From NCBI RefSeq assembly GCF_964340395.1, contig NC_135562.1, positions 19,005,626 through 19,069,625 of the forward strand: a DNA stretch of 64,000 bases, given 5' to 3'. The notes under the pieces were generated by a model, which saw only the letters and a list, made by a program, of their open reading frames with translations, searched no databases and was not told the DNA's origin. Both the position numbers and the translations under genes were made by a program. Origin of the DNA: Glandiceps talaboti (taxonomy: Eukaryota > Hemichordata > Enteropneusta > Spengelidae). Positions 28,167-40,191 of the stretch are shown here, piece by piece (positions within the stretch are counted from its first letter, which is position 1; every line of letters begins with the position of its first letter).

Positions 28167-28267
28167 ATATCTTCAAATTATACATTGTATAGATGCACTG
28201 TGACAAATAACATCAATAACTTTAATTCAGAACCACTCTTGTAGAGATTCACTTAGCCTTTGAATTG

Positions 28268-28613
28268 ACGTGGCCACATTAATGAGGATTGTGTATTAAT
28301 TTTGGATTTTAATTATAAAACAATTTTATTGTGGCTTCCAACTTGAAAAAGCAATGTAAAACAATACATACCAAGTCCTTGATTGTAACTCAATACATTG
28401 CAGAAGATTACTAAATGTGTAAAATCTTTACTGTACATACAATTACACATTTTTACACACTTTTTTTAGATTTTTGAAATGTATTGCGTTACAGACTTTG
28501 TCAATGTTGTTTCACATTGATTTTTTTCAAATAGGAAGAAGCCATGATAAAATTGTTTTATAGATTAAAAATTAAAAATAAATACCCAATCCTCAGCCAC
28601 ATGGCCACTTTAA
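28268..28613. mobile_element. Palindromic MITE family (GTGGCCA ends), copy 1
   Basis: It starts GTGGCCACATTAATGAGG and ends CCTCAGCCACATGGCCACTT, an inverted-repeat element of about 345 bp. The interior contains inverted halves and the block TTTCACATTGATTTTT. A second copy with the same architecture and interior lies at 36,983-37,322. It sits just downstream of eIF3e and has no coding capacity. Confidence 0.65.
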
Positions 28614-28948
28614 TAGTAGGACAAACAGTCTTTATACGGGAAATGAAACAAACCAAAGAACACAAAAGATTAGGGTTATGGACTTATGGTTTATTACTGT
28701 TATGTGGTTTGGTTAGCAAACACTCTTAGTTGGTCAGATATGATATTTGTTCCTTACTTAAACATGGTTAGAAGCCTGATAGCGCTGAACCAACATATCC
28801 TAAGACTACCAATATACTTTACAGAAACATAGCTTTCAGCTAAATAAGATACAAATTAAAACTATCACTGTTTGATGTCAAGGTTTGATAGCAGTGTCTT
28901 TGTTGTGCAGATGTAATTACTCTGTAATCAAGACAGTGAAAACAGTGG

Positions 28949-29030
28949 AAGTCCCCACAATGTCAGATAGTGTAACACTGAAAGTCCTCACAATGTCAGC
29001 TAGTGTAACACTGAAAGTCCTCACAATGTG
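28949..29030. repeat. 33-bp minisatellite, 2.5 units
   Basis: AGTCCTCACAATGTCAGC-type units repeat every 33 bp. The period is a multiple of three, so an open frame of 146 codons runs through it, but no domain supports a gene. Confidence 0.7.
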
Positions 29031-29517
29031 CACTGCAAGATCATACAAGTCATCTCAGAAATACAACCATTTTGTAAGTAAAATTAAACCAACATATAGC
29101 TTTTATCCACATTTTGTTTTACTTTGTATCTATCTTATTAAGCCAAAAGCTTGGTTTTCCGTTGTCATATCAGCCCCCCCCCCCCACCCCCATATTATGA
29201 GGTGCAAGAGGTTTTTAGAAAGTCTGCATGCACTTCTTCTGTTGATATATTTTCATGGCAAAATGGCATTCGTATTTCACCTCAAAAGGTGTATTCATTG
29301 TTTAGTACATTTTTCATACATGTAATGAAAATAGTTTGAACAAGAGTCAGACACGGCTGCTCACCCCTCTAGTCTAAATGGATGAAAATTGATGATGAGT
29401 AGAGATGAGAACAGAAGACAAGTATATTTCATGGCTATGTTCTGAGAATAGATAAGTGTGATGATACAGGGTGGTGTGGATGTCTATGTTTCAAGTTTTG
29501 GTATATCCATCCTCATT

Positions 29518-32500
29518 TTAAAATCCTTGAGCCATTTCTGGTGCTCCCCAGTGTGGTACCTGTAAAGTTGATCAGAAAGTCACAAGTTACTTACATTATA
29601 GTCAACTGATTTATTCCATTTCTAACAAACTTGTTATCAACAGTTTTGCTTTTACTTGTAGCATGGTAAAATCTATGGAGTCACACGCTCTCACACAAGA
29701 TCCTCTGAGCTGTGCCAAAATGTAAAATTAAAGGTTTTTAAATTCAATCAAATTGGGAGCATGTTCTTGTCATTTCATACTGAACTTGTATAATATAATT
29801 CATGTTTTGTTTTCATTTCAAATGAGTAGGCATGTCTGGAAATGTTATCCCTGTTATTGTGTTAACCTATCTTGTCATATTGTAAATACAAATTCTAATC
29901 TACACCTTCACTCAAGGGTGTTACAACAAAGGAAAAACTGTTATAAACATACCCAGGTGTAAATCACAGTCCAGCAATGTCTGATAAAACTGCCAGACAG
30001 TATAGTAAAAATAACCAGACTTACCGCTGATGCCTGTTGTGCTGCAGCTTGTTTTTTATCTATATTCATAGCTAACATCTGACTTCGGAAGGAAAGACCT
30101 TTAGTTTTCTCTATCACTTGTTGGTATGCTGAGTTGGCTTGTACTCCCATGACAACATGACCCTGTGATGATGAATGAGAGAAAGGGTTCACTTTTGTTA
30201 TATGAAGGCAACATTTGTTACACATGTTAATTATCGATAGGTTGATTTGTAGGCAGTGGTAGTATATGTACATAGATAACCTGTGCTACTACACTAGTCC
30301 CATCTAGACGTAGGTCATCCTACCTGAGGCAATCCCAAGATTTGTGTCTACACGTAGGAAGGCTGCAGCGTAGATGTCACGCGTTCCCTCCTGACTCCGT
30401 CCTGACAGTACATAGGACGAAGTCAGGAGGATTTCAGGATGCTTTTAGGATGTATTTGAGTCTACATGGGCTTCAAACTATCCTGAATCCTCAGGTAGGA
30501 TTTTTAGTGCCGTGTAGACGGGGCTAATGTCCCCATCCTAGCTTGTACTTAAGAAGGTTGATTCCCTCAACAGAATATCATGCACTCTTTTCAGTAGGGA
30601 AGGTTGTCAATATCCTTCAATTATGCTGGAATAGTTTGGTGGCAGGCTTGCAAGTATGCTAAGATCTTAGCTTTCCCACCACAGCCAACTGATAAATTGT
30701 GCATCCAAGACCTGACTACAACTACAAGCAAGTACAAGTTGCAAATTTTTAGTTATTTTATTCTTTTATTAAACTATATTTAAAGAGGGTAGCCCAGTTG
30801 GCTGAGGCCAATCTTCTTTGGGGCCCTCTGTGAAAGTGAGTGAAAGACATGCACATCTACACATCAGAGATCTAACTACCAGCAAGTACACTAGGAGTGA
30901 AAGACATCTACCCTTCAGAGACCTGAAGACCAGCAAGTACAAGCTAGGAGTGAAAGACATCTACCCTTCAGACAGACCTGACTACAGGCACACAAATACA
31001 AGTTGGGAGTGAAAGACATCTACCCTTCAGACAGACCTAACTACAGACACACAAATACAAGTTGGGAGTGAAAGACATCTACCCTTCAGACAGACCTGAC
31101 TACAGGCACACAAATACAAGTTGGGAGTGAAAGACATCTACCCTTAAGAGAGACCTGACTACAGGCACACAAATACAAGTTGGGAGTGAAAGACATCTAC
31201 CCTTCAGACAGACCTGACTACAGGCACACAAATACAAGTTGGGAGTGAAAGACATCTACCCTTCAGACAGACCTGACTACAGGCACACAAATACAAGTTG
31301 GGAGTGAAAGACTTCTACCCTTCAGACAGACCTGACTACAGGCACACAAATACAAGTTGGGAGTGAAAGACATCTACCCTTCAGTCAAAAGAACACTATG
31401 GTTTCTATACTTATATAGAGTACTGGCCTACTACATTCCTTTTGTTGACAATAGCCATTTTGTAATCTCAAGAGAGTCAGATGCAAAGGATTGTGGGATT
31501 ACCTGTTTAGAATCTATCTTGGCATCTAACCTAGCATTACGAATTAAGTTGACGATCCACTTCTCAGCTTCATCTGGAGTCATGTTTAATTTCTCAGCCA
31601 GCATACTGTGTAAGGTATAAAGTATTATTACTACTTGTACATGCACTTACAGCAATAACAATTGAAAATAAACCTGGGTATTGCTCAATAAACAATATAC
31701 AAATACAAGCCAAAGTATGTGGATACACACAGACAAACACAATCATAAAGGCATAATACACTCATACATACAAAGTACAAACAATATCTATACTGAGACC
31801 CGGTACATAAAAACAAAATAATTTATAGCACTTGCCACTAGAGGGCATAGTCCCAAAGTATGACCATAGCCTGAGGTAACGTGAAATGTATTTCACTCTA
31901 ATAGCGATTGGTTGAAGACTTGCTCCATTTGTCTTTAAATTTAAAACAATTTTTTGTGATACTAGAAAAAGCCTAATAACATGGGAAAAAGAACGACTTT
32001 TACAAGTTTTAGTATAGAAAAATTTAAACTTTAGTTATTCACAAACAAATGGTGGCAACGATCTGTTTAAAATCTGATGCAGTGAAAGTGGCTAGATGTC
32101 TTTATTTATTTACCTCTATTTCAAAACAAACGACACACAACATGATGGAAATAGAGATAAATAAAGACATCTAGCCACTTTTACCACATCAGATTGTAGT
32201 AAGACTGAGCTCGAACCTGCAACCTGCAGATTCCAAGCCAGCCACTCTAACCATTTAGCCATCATGCCTGTACAATGTGATGTCTACGTATAAAGTACAA
32301 CAGGAAAGTAACATACCTTATACTAATACACTGATGGATGCGACAGAAGGTCTCAAAAATAAAAAGTCTGGCATTTTCGATAAAATCATCCAAACAGGCG
32401 ACCAGGAAAAAGTCATTTATTAACACCTGAAAGATGAAATGTTGTCAACAATTACTATAAAGGTACAAATCAAGACATGAAATTTAATCAGTTGAAAATC

Positions 32501-35500
32501 TGTGGCAGTTACATGTACAGCTGTACTCACAGCAATGGAAAAAAATTGAAACTGTTTTGTTAGACATAATAATGACTTACATTGTGTACTTGTAATATCA
32601 TATATTATACCATGCATGACCCAAGTTGAACAAAAAATATGGAAGATATACCCTGGTTGTTCTACAATGCTTGTCTATGTCACCGGTTCTGTGGTTTTCG
32701 AAATACGAGTCAAAACATTCAAAATTGCCATTACTTTCTGCTTTGATATTATTGGTGCTGGTATAATTATGTTGTTCTCCAATATTTTTCTTCATTCAGC
32801 CGGAAAAATATTTGTGACATAAGGGTTGTCACTACTCGTGTAGCAACTCATAGTGACAAAGGCCCCTTAGGTCACTCATATTTTCCTTGGCTGAACGAAG
32901 AAAAATATTGGGGAATAATATCTAAGTACTGAATCACCTGTGGGTAAATATCAAAAATGTACTTGTGTAGTTGTACACATAATATAGTAGGTAATAAGTG
33001 TATAACAGACCATAGCACACTTACTGTTTCACATTCTCTCAGTTTCTTCTGTGCGCTATCAAAGTCAAAATTGACATAGAGACACTCTAGGAATTCTGTG
33101 ATAGGGTCTCTGTATGTGTAGGATTCTTGCTGTATTACTTTGACGAGGTCTTTCAACACTGTCCGCCTTCTCTTGTTGGTGATTACAGCTGTTGTCAGAT
33201 AGCGTAAAATGTGTGGACACATTGTCTGAATGGCATTCAGGTAGCTGTATCAGAGAACAAAGAGAGAGAAATTGTACACATGATCATTTGTGCAAACGGG
33301 AGCACACTCTTCTACTGATGCAACAAACAGGGTGTCGTATACAGTTACCATAAATGGGGTATTTGATGTGACAATGAAAACCCTCTATAAGGAGAAAATT
33401 GTAGATTGCTTTCTAAGCAAACAATCTGTGATCACACTCTTTTCCCTACCTTTTAACATTGCCAATGGACAACTTACAAGGAAACTCTTTTTTCTTCCCA
33501 ATATCGATTATACAATGTAAAGGACACTTTAATATGTTATTATACAAACTAAATTTTTGATGTATGATTCACTGGTGACTTGATCTCTGTTTGCAACTCA
33601 CAACAGTGGTGAAAGCTTACAACAAGTTGTTTATATATACATGTATGCACAATTTGTGTTCACGAAGATAAACACTATCACTCCACTTTCAAGATGGCAT
33701 CCACACGAAAGTAACTCAAACAACCCTTGAGTTAAAAAAAGATGAATTTTTCAAGATTATCAATCACATGACAATGGCAAATTGACTATCAGCAATGTGC
33801 CTCCTGAGCCAATTTGGTATGCAACTGATGCTCAATTTCTTCTGATGCACCAAAATTTTAAGTGTCACTGACACCTAAACATTTTGGATACATCAAAATT
33901 TGGTGTTCCCCTATTCCTTACTATGTGGTGACCAGTATACCCTCTAAGTCAATGTGATGTGCCACTGACACACAAAATGTTCATATAATGCGTATAAATT
34001 TATTGTTTGTTGATCAATTTAACTAGTCTACGATTATCAATGTGCAGTTGAAATCGCATTGATGTGCAAAACTTTCTTGTGACATACATGTACTAAAATT
34101 CAGTGTTCCCAAACTATGCGGTGAGTAACTGGATTGACTTACGGTGCTTGGTAGAGAAACAAGTCAATGATAGCATCACGACCTTTGGGATGGTTAAAGA
34201 ATACAAATAAACTCCAATGTATGAGCCAGGTTCTTTGTTGGAGACTCTGTAAGGGTGTTACAAATACCTGCAATAGACAATTTAGACTGTGTAAGATGTA
34301 TTGTATCGTTACATTCTCATTGACCTCCTCTGGTTGCAGTGTGTTGGGTATTGCTCCATTCAACATAGACATACATGAGCGGTGGCTGATAGAGTGACAC
34401 AGCATGTACCTTACAGATGAGTACAGACAATCACATGAATGTTAAACATACATGGAAATCCTTTTTTATAATCATTAGTCATCCAGTACACTTGTTTCCA
34501 GTCATGAAGAATGGGCTTATAAGGCCAATTATTTGTAATTTGTATCAGTCACAGACAGGCAGACCTGTTGCAAAAGGACCAGGACCTGGATCATTTGACA
34601 TGCAATGTTGGACATGAAGTACATGTACCCCCCAGAGTCTTGTCTGGGTGGATTTGTAGTAGCGCCCCCAGTGGTGAGAGTCTGAGTCACCAACACTAAT
34701 TTTTTGCATATACATGCATTCATAGCTCAAAAATTGTATTTTCCTGAATTAGCATCTGGTTACCTCAGCAGTAACACCACACTAGCACTAACATCTACAT
34801 GCAACAAGCATGCATATGCAACTTGAAGGGTCAATGTCATTGCTGAATGGCCAAATAGCCGGCGACTTGGCTACCCATGGCCATCTACTTTTTAGAATTC
34901 ATACATGAAGTTTATGTAACCAAAAGACAACTTTTTCAAAGGTCAGTAATGACTAACTTGAGCAGTGATTGGTTGTTATGGCTTCATTGCTTCTCAATAG
35001 CTGGTTGTCACCCTAAATGTACTTTTCTGATCTAGCCACCTCCCACAAAAAATTAGTCACCGTGACAACCTTTAACGTTAACTTACATTTGAATCAATGA
35101 CATCTTTGAGTCTGTTCAAATCTTCAAGAGCTGCATCCCAATTCTGCATCAGAATTTCTGATGCAAGTTTTCCCCAGAGTGAACTCAAAGCACTCTTATC
35201 ATTGGGTAATACCTGTTGAATTTAAAAACAAGAATAGGACACATTGCAGAATTAGAAATTTATCCAACGTTCACAATAAATGAAAAATTTCTAGTGCATC
35301 AAAATGTTCAAATAGATCCTAGCTTTCAACCTGTGTCATAAAATCTTCTTCAGGAATGTGAAGTCACATAGTTTGTGTAAGTGTGACTTTCGAGTATTAT
35401 CATAGAAAGGTGGAAACATTCATCTAGGCACTCCTACAAACGGCCAACAGGGACGATTGCACAATGTCACACAAGCTCAATAAGCGAACTTTGTTTGCTA

Positions 35501-38500
35501 AGGGGGCAGGGTCTAAGGGGGGGGGGGGGGGGGGGGAATTGCTGAACTTTATTTTCACACTTCTAATCATATTTCGACGGAAAACTTTCACTCCTTCAAT
35601 GATAACAACTTTTGTATTTTCTACTGAGATGTTGATAAATTGATAAAAGTTTTTTTTACATAAACAAACAATGTTTTGGGGGTTTTTTTTGTTGATCTTG
35701 TGCGACATTGCCATTGCCCCTAACTCAAAGTTCAGATCTATTTGTCAGGAAGATGTTTCATGACTAAGACATTCTGATTCAAAATACATACCTATGGTGT
35801 AATCATTTGGACTTGAGCAACTTTTTAACTAGACCTCCTGTGTAGCATTCCCACCAAATACCACGACAGACAATCAATTCAACAATTTTTGACTTTCGGT
35901 CATATACACACTACTGTACCACACACACACTACCACAAAACCTCCTACAAGTTTATCATGATCACACTGACCAGGCATTACAATACATACATGTAGCATG
36001 GTATTACATTACAACAACACATACCAATACTAAACAGATGTAGCAACATTCAGCTGTTCCAAACATTACACTACTTACATGTACATGTACTGTACCTCTG
36101 CATGACATTACGACAAAACTAATCAATGCTCTATACAGAAGTCAGATATCCAATGCTACATTTGTACCTAAGGCATTACATTCCATTCCATTACATTGCA
36201 TTACATTACATTACAACATAACACACCAATACTTCACAGAAGAGGCAATATTCGGCTGATCCAGACATTGCACTACAATGTACATAACTCTGCGTGACAT
36301 TACAACCAAATTTACTCTATAGGAAGTACTGAGACATCCGACTGCTTTGAGACATTACAATATAGAACACAGCATTACACTCCCAATACTATATACGCGT
36401 AGGATATCCAACTACCTAAGGCATTACACAACAGTATAGAAAACTGCATTACACACATAACTTACCAATACTCTATAGAAGTAGAGGTATTCAGCAGCTC
36501 CTGAATAATTACCACATTCATATTGAAACTTGGCATATTTATACAAGGTATCCAACATCTCAGGTGCAAACTGAAATACAACAATATATATAGCTTATTC
36601 TTATAACTATCTTACATTGAAATTCACATGACCAGTGTGAATGCAATAGACACAACTGTGATTTTCAAGATAAACTTGATTGATGAGACCCCTGTACATA
36701 AACAATTACAGTCTTTGGAAAGTTCAGTTCAAACAATCAACACCAAGTGTGGTATCTGATAACAGGAGGTTGTAAAATAGATGTCTTGTGTTCAATCTCG
36801 GTCTAAGGTTCAATCCAACTTTGTCTATATATATAAATATAGTGTGCTCAGTAACAGTCAGTCTAAATATTGGTCTTGTATATTATGACCTCCTGTTATC
36901 AGATAACACAGTTGGCATTGTATTTATGTTCACGTATGTTTCTAGATCTATATAGTGGTGAGAAGAGCAACTGAGGTTTTTCTTAAAGTGGCCATATGGA
37001 TAAGGATTTGGTATCTATTTTGGAATTTGATCATGGCTTCCTACTTGAAAAATCAATCTGAAACAACATTGACCAAGTCTGTGCTTCTAACTCATTACAA
37101 AATGCTAACAGATGTGTAAAAAAGTATGTTATTGTCCGTACCATAACAAACATTTAACACATTTATTAATCTTTTGTACTGTATTGTGTTACAAACAAGG
37201 ACTTGGCATGTGTTGTTTCACATTGATTTTTCAAGTACATTTGTACATTGTATGGATCAAATTGTTTAATAAATAAACAATCCAAAATAAGTATGAAATC
37301 CTTATCCATATGTCCAATTTAAAAGACAATAACTTTGTTAGTCAAGATATCACATTCATACAAAATCATCAGCCAGTACTAAAATTTACAAGCCTGATAG
37401 GGCAGAACAACACAACGTATCTTAGAGTCTATAACTTGATGAAAACTACAAAATCGTAAAGTCTAAGTGCACATCAAAAATATTACAGGTTCAATCAATC
37501 ATTCAAATTTCTATAGTACTGATTTCCAGAGCAATGTTCTGTTCAGTAGCGCTGAATGGCTAAAGTACACCATGAGCTTTGGTGAACAAATAAATCTTCA
37601 GTTTTGTTTTGAAACAATCCAGGCTGAAGGCTTGGTGAATGTCAAGTGACAAAGATGAATGTTTTATATACATCGGCATGTTTGATATGCTAGAACAATT
37701 TGTTTTCCTTCAGATTACACTTGTGTGACTTACCCCATGGTTCCTTGATAAATAATCATAGAATTGTCTTCCATCTCTTGTACTCTGTATTTGTACACTC
37801 ACTTCTGGATCTTCAAATATCTTTACGATAGGTTCTGTTTCTGCCTGCAGTTTTTTCAACTCTGACACAACCTCTGCACGTTTGTTTCTCAATTCTGGTA
37901 TTGAAAATGAAAAAGGTATGTTACATACACAAATTGACAATATTAAGGCTCCATCAATTAAATACTTTGTTTGCCGTCCTTGAATTTCCAAAAAAGCCTC
38001 CCGGCAGACAGGGGGAAAATAAACCCAGGAAATACACAAAGATGGTACATGTATGTGTCATGTAAAATTCACTTTTCTATTTATTCATTTTGTGTGCAAA
38101 TAAATCTGGTGAAATATTAATGTCAAAATGGTAAGTTTGATTAACTAAACAACTATTTAGAGATGTTTATTTATAAGTAAGGTCTCTCCAATTTATTTCA
38201 AATACTCACTTTCTGGAACCTCTGCTTCTTTATGCAAGGTTTTATACACATCCATAGCAAAATCAACCTGAAATTGAAATTATTTGACATTATCAAATAC
38301 AGTATTGATTTACAGTTTATTGTTAAATTGAACTAGTCTGGTACTGATTGACGATAAAACTTGGTAATGTATTCAAATGAAAATAATGAGCCTGAGAATG
38401 CATTATTTAATTTGTAAATATCTTATTTTACATAAGGCCCCAAAAAGAAAGAATTGTTTCTTGTCAGCACGCGCATCACTTAAATACCCTCACGTTGTTT

Positions 38501-39437
38501 GTTTCGTGCCCTGCATACATACATTGTATATGTATTGAGCACTGTTTACTCCAGCATAGACATTTTACATGTACATATACTGAGTTTCCAGTGAAGTTTA
38601 AACTTTTCAATTTCTAACACTACCAACTCTTGGAAAGCTGTACCTGAAGCTTTCGTCCTCTCACTAAGGACTTCATCAGCAGACTGAAGTTTAAACTTCA
38701 TAAGAAATGGCTAATACATGTACCACACAATTTAACCTACACAGAATTATATACTGAGTTTATATATCCCTTAGCAGTAATTGGTTATTATTGTGTCATT
38801 GCTGTTCTGTATCTGATGGTCCCCTAGTCCGAGGAGACACTGACTCCAGTACGGAGTCAGATATACACTTACATGTATTTGATTAGTATGACTCTTATTC
38901 TCAGGCAGAAATCCAAGTGCTCTCAAACTTGCAAACGATGCATTAAAATAAATAATGAGATAGTGGGCCCTCGTTCACTGACAAGTCCACACAGACCAAA
39001 ACGACGGGGTCATGTATGTGTATGTGTATAGCAGATGCACATTGTTCAAATTACACATACAAATTACTGAACGAGGATGCAACATTATCTCATTATCATT
39101 CACAACCCAGAAGTCATGTTTTTGAGACAAAAAAAAAATTGTTTTTCTTTAGCTGTGCGAGAAAAAAAATGGAAATCATTTTGAATGTTGCCTTGGAAAG
39201 TTGGGAGAGATGTGTAAGCTGAAAATTGGAGCCGACCTCAAAAGAATCAGCATCTGTGTTTGACCACAAGATTGAGACCACTAGGATCTCTGCCGGAGAA
39301 CTGAATCATACCGACCAAATACATCTGACTCCATACTCAAGTCAGAGCCTCCTCTTATTTCTTGCACCCCTTACGCGTCTCTCTCTCTCTCTCTCTCTCT
39401 CTCCAGAGCCTCCTCTTATTTCTTGCACCCCTTACGC

Positions 39438-39536
<99 letters not shown>

Positions 39537-40026
39537 GCTCTCTCTCCCTCTCTATTACATTTATATATTGTACTGAAAATTGTAGTTCTTACCATGTTTG
39601 TTTTGCTGAGAAGATCAAGTTTTCCTTGTAACATCTCATTTTCATCGTAAATCTGAAATAAAAGACAAACATTCATTATCAAATTTCTCATCATCAGGGT
39701 GTTTCTTACTGTTTCCGAAACAGATATCGTAGCAACTGTGACCGTCAGAGTATAGTAAACTACATATATGATTCGTACATATGAATGACGACTGTACAAC
39801 CACCATGCACATGTGGTCCATGTAATGCAGCAAGGCAACAGTGTACTAACACAGCTGGACGGAAATTTCGATCATAACAAGCGGAAATGTTTCAGTTTTG
39901 GGTCGTTGGAAGACACAAAAGATTGTTTGTACTTACCTCTTTCACCGACAAGAATTCCAAAAGTGGAAAGACTAAATGTCGGTCTAAATAATTTCCAATC
40001 TTCGATGTCAGATCGAATTCCGCCAT
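29518..40026 (-). CDS. EIF3E: Eukaryotic translation initiation factor 3 subunit E (complete, 12 exons)
   Basis: This subunit of the cytoplasmic eIF3 complex helps recruit mRNA to the 40S ribosome; the family is also known as Int-6. Coding exons on the minus strand are 39937-40026, 39593-39652, 38210-38267, 37734-37894, 36466-36570, 35087-35212, 34143-34267, 33025-33244, 32317-32426, 31503-31605, 30025-30162 and 29518-29559. All introns are GT-AG and all phases agree, giving 1338 nt and 445 aa, the length I recall for the human protein. The start [20 protein letters not shown] has a good context (AAAATGG). The N-terminal helical domain is followed by a PCI domain that includes [39 protein letters not shown] and [19 protein letters not shown]. 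The last exon encodes [13 protein letters not shown] and stop. Compared with my memory of human eIF3e, the VITNK-RRR junction lacks about three residues. RNF146 lies head to head upstream. Confidence 0.97.
30297..30524. mobile_element. TA-flanked MITE in eIF3e intron 10
   Basis: The 228-bp element is bounded by TA dinucleotides (30,295-30,296 and 30,525-30,526). Terminal repeats are GTCCCATCTAGACG on the left and, read inverted, GCCCCGTCTACACG on the right, with a further shared block ATCCTACCTGAGG. A near-perfect hairpin lies inside: CCTCCTGACTCCGTCCT and AGGACGAAGTCAGGAGG. A TA duplication is typical of Tc1/mariner-like elements; that assignment is inferred. Confidence 0.65.
30828..31388. 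repeat. 59-bp minisatellite in eIF3e intron 10
   Basis: About nine units with a 59-bp period share GGGAGTGAAAGACATCTACC and CAGACAGACCTGACTACAGG. The left units are shorter and more diverged, and the rightmost six or seven are nearly identical, which suggests recent expansion from one side. Confidence 0.9.
32071..32195. mobile_element. Palindromic element in eIF3e intron 9
   Basis: Arms 32,071-32,122 and 32,148-32,195 are complementary over about 48 bp with few mismatches, including AGTGGCTAGATGTCTTTATT on the left and its complement on the right. The loop is 25 bp. It directly abuts the tRNA-like segment at 32,202-32,268 and may be part of the same composite repeat. Confidence 0.65.
32202..32268 (-). 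mobile_element. tRNA-derived SINE head
   Basis: On the minus strand an A-box-like TGGCTAAATGG (32,251-32,261) is followed at normal tRNA spacing by a B-box-like GGTTCGAGCTC (32,207-32,217). The segment does not fold convincingly as a full tRNA, and it sits within an intron next to a palindromic repeat. An old tRNA-derived SINE with an internal pol III promoter is therefore likelier than a working tRNA gene. Confidence 0.5.
32765..32921. repeat. Palindromic element in eIF3e intron 8
   Basis: The left arm with CTCCAATATTTTTCTTCATT and the right arm with CGAAGAAAAATATTGGGGA are complementary, as are inner blocks GGAAAAATA / TATTTTCC and TTGTCACTA / TAGTGACAA. This gives a nested hairpin of about 157 bp. 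Confidence 0.6.
36750..36912. repeat. Inverted-repeat element in eIF3e intron 4
   Basis: TATCTGATAACAGGAGGT on the left is matched by ACCTCCTGTTATCAGATA on the right, with arms of about 30 bp and a 100-bp AT-rich centre. It is non-coding and MITE-like. Confidence 0.6.
36983..37322. mobile_element. Palindromic MITE family, copy 2, in eIF3e intron 4
   Basis: The left end TTAAAGTGGCCATATGG and the right end CCATATGTCCAATTTAA are inverted, each followed inward by ATAAGGATTT or its complement. The interior matches the copy at 28,268-28,613 in order, including GCTTCCTACTTGAAAAA and TTTCACATTGATTTTT. Confidence 0.65.
38592..38698 (-). mobile_element. 79-bp Penelope-type end with hammerhead-like motif, flanked by 14-bp direct repeats (eIF3e intron 2)
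   Basis: TGAAGTTTAAACTT occurs at 38,592-38,605 and again at 38,685-38,698, bracketing 79 bp. On the minus strand that insert carries the hammerhead-like order CTGATGA, GTCC-loop-GGAC, GAAA (38,651-38,679), followed by AGCT-loop-AGCT as a possible stem III. A convincing stem I is not visible. A related sequence lies at the 3' end of the Penelope-like remnant near 55,829-55,864. I infer a severely 5'-truncated Penelope-like insertion with target duplication. Confidence 0.55.
39380..39553. repeat. CT microsatellite in eIF3e intron 2
   Basis: Two (TC)n tracts are separated by a duplicated block (CAGAGCCTCCTCTTATTTCT and onward), so the 60-bp module appears to have been duplicated before the second tract expanded. 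It lies about 40 bp below exon 2 of eIF3e. Confidence 0.9.
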
Positions 40027-40144
40027 TTTGGATTGCTGCAATATACCCACACTACATTGCACAGACAGGACAGGAAAGAGTACATTCCACTCTATAATAG
40101 GGGAGACGGATATGAAGCGTAAACGCACCGAAACACATGATTAT

Positions 40145-40191
<47 letters not shown>

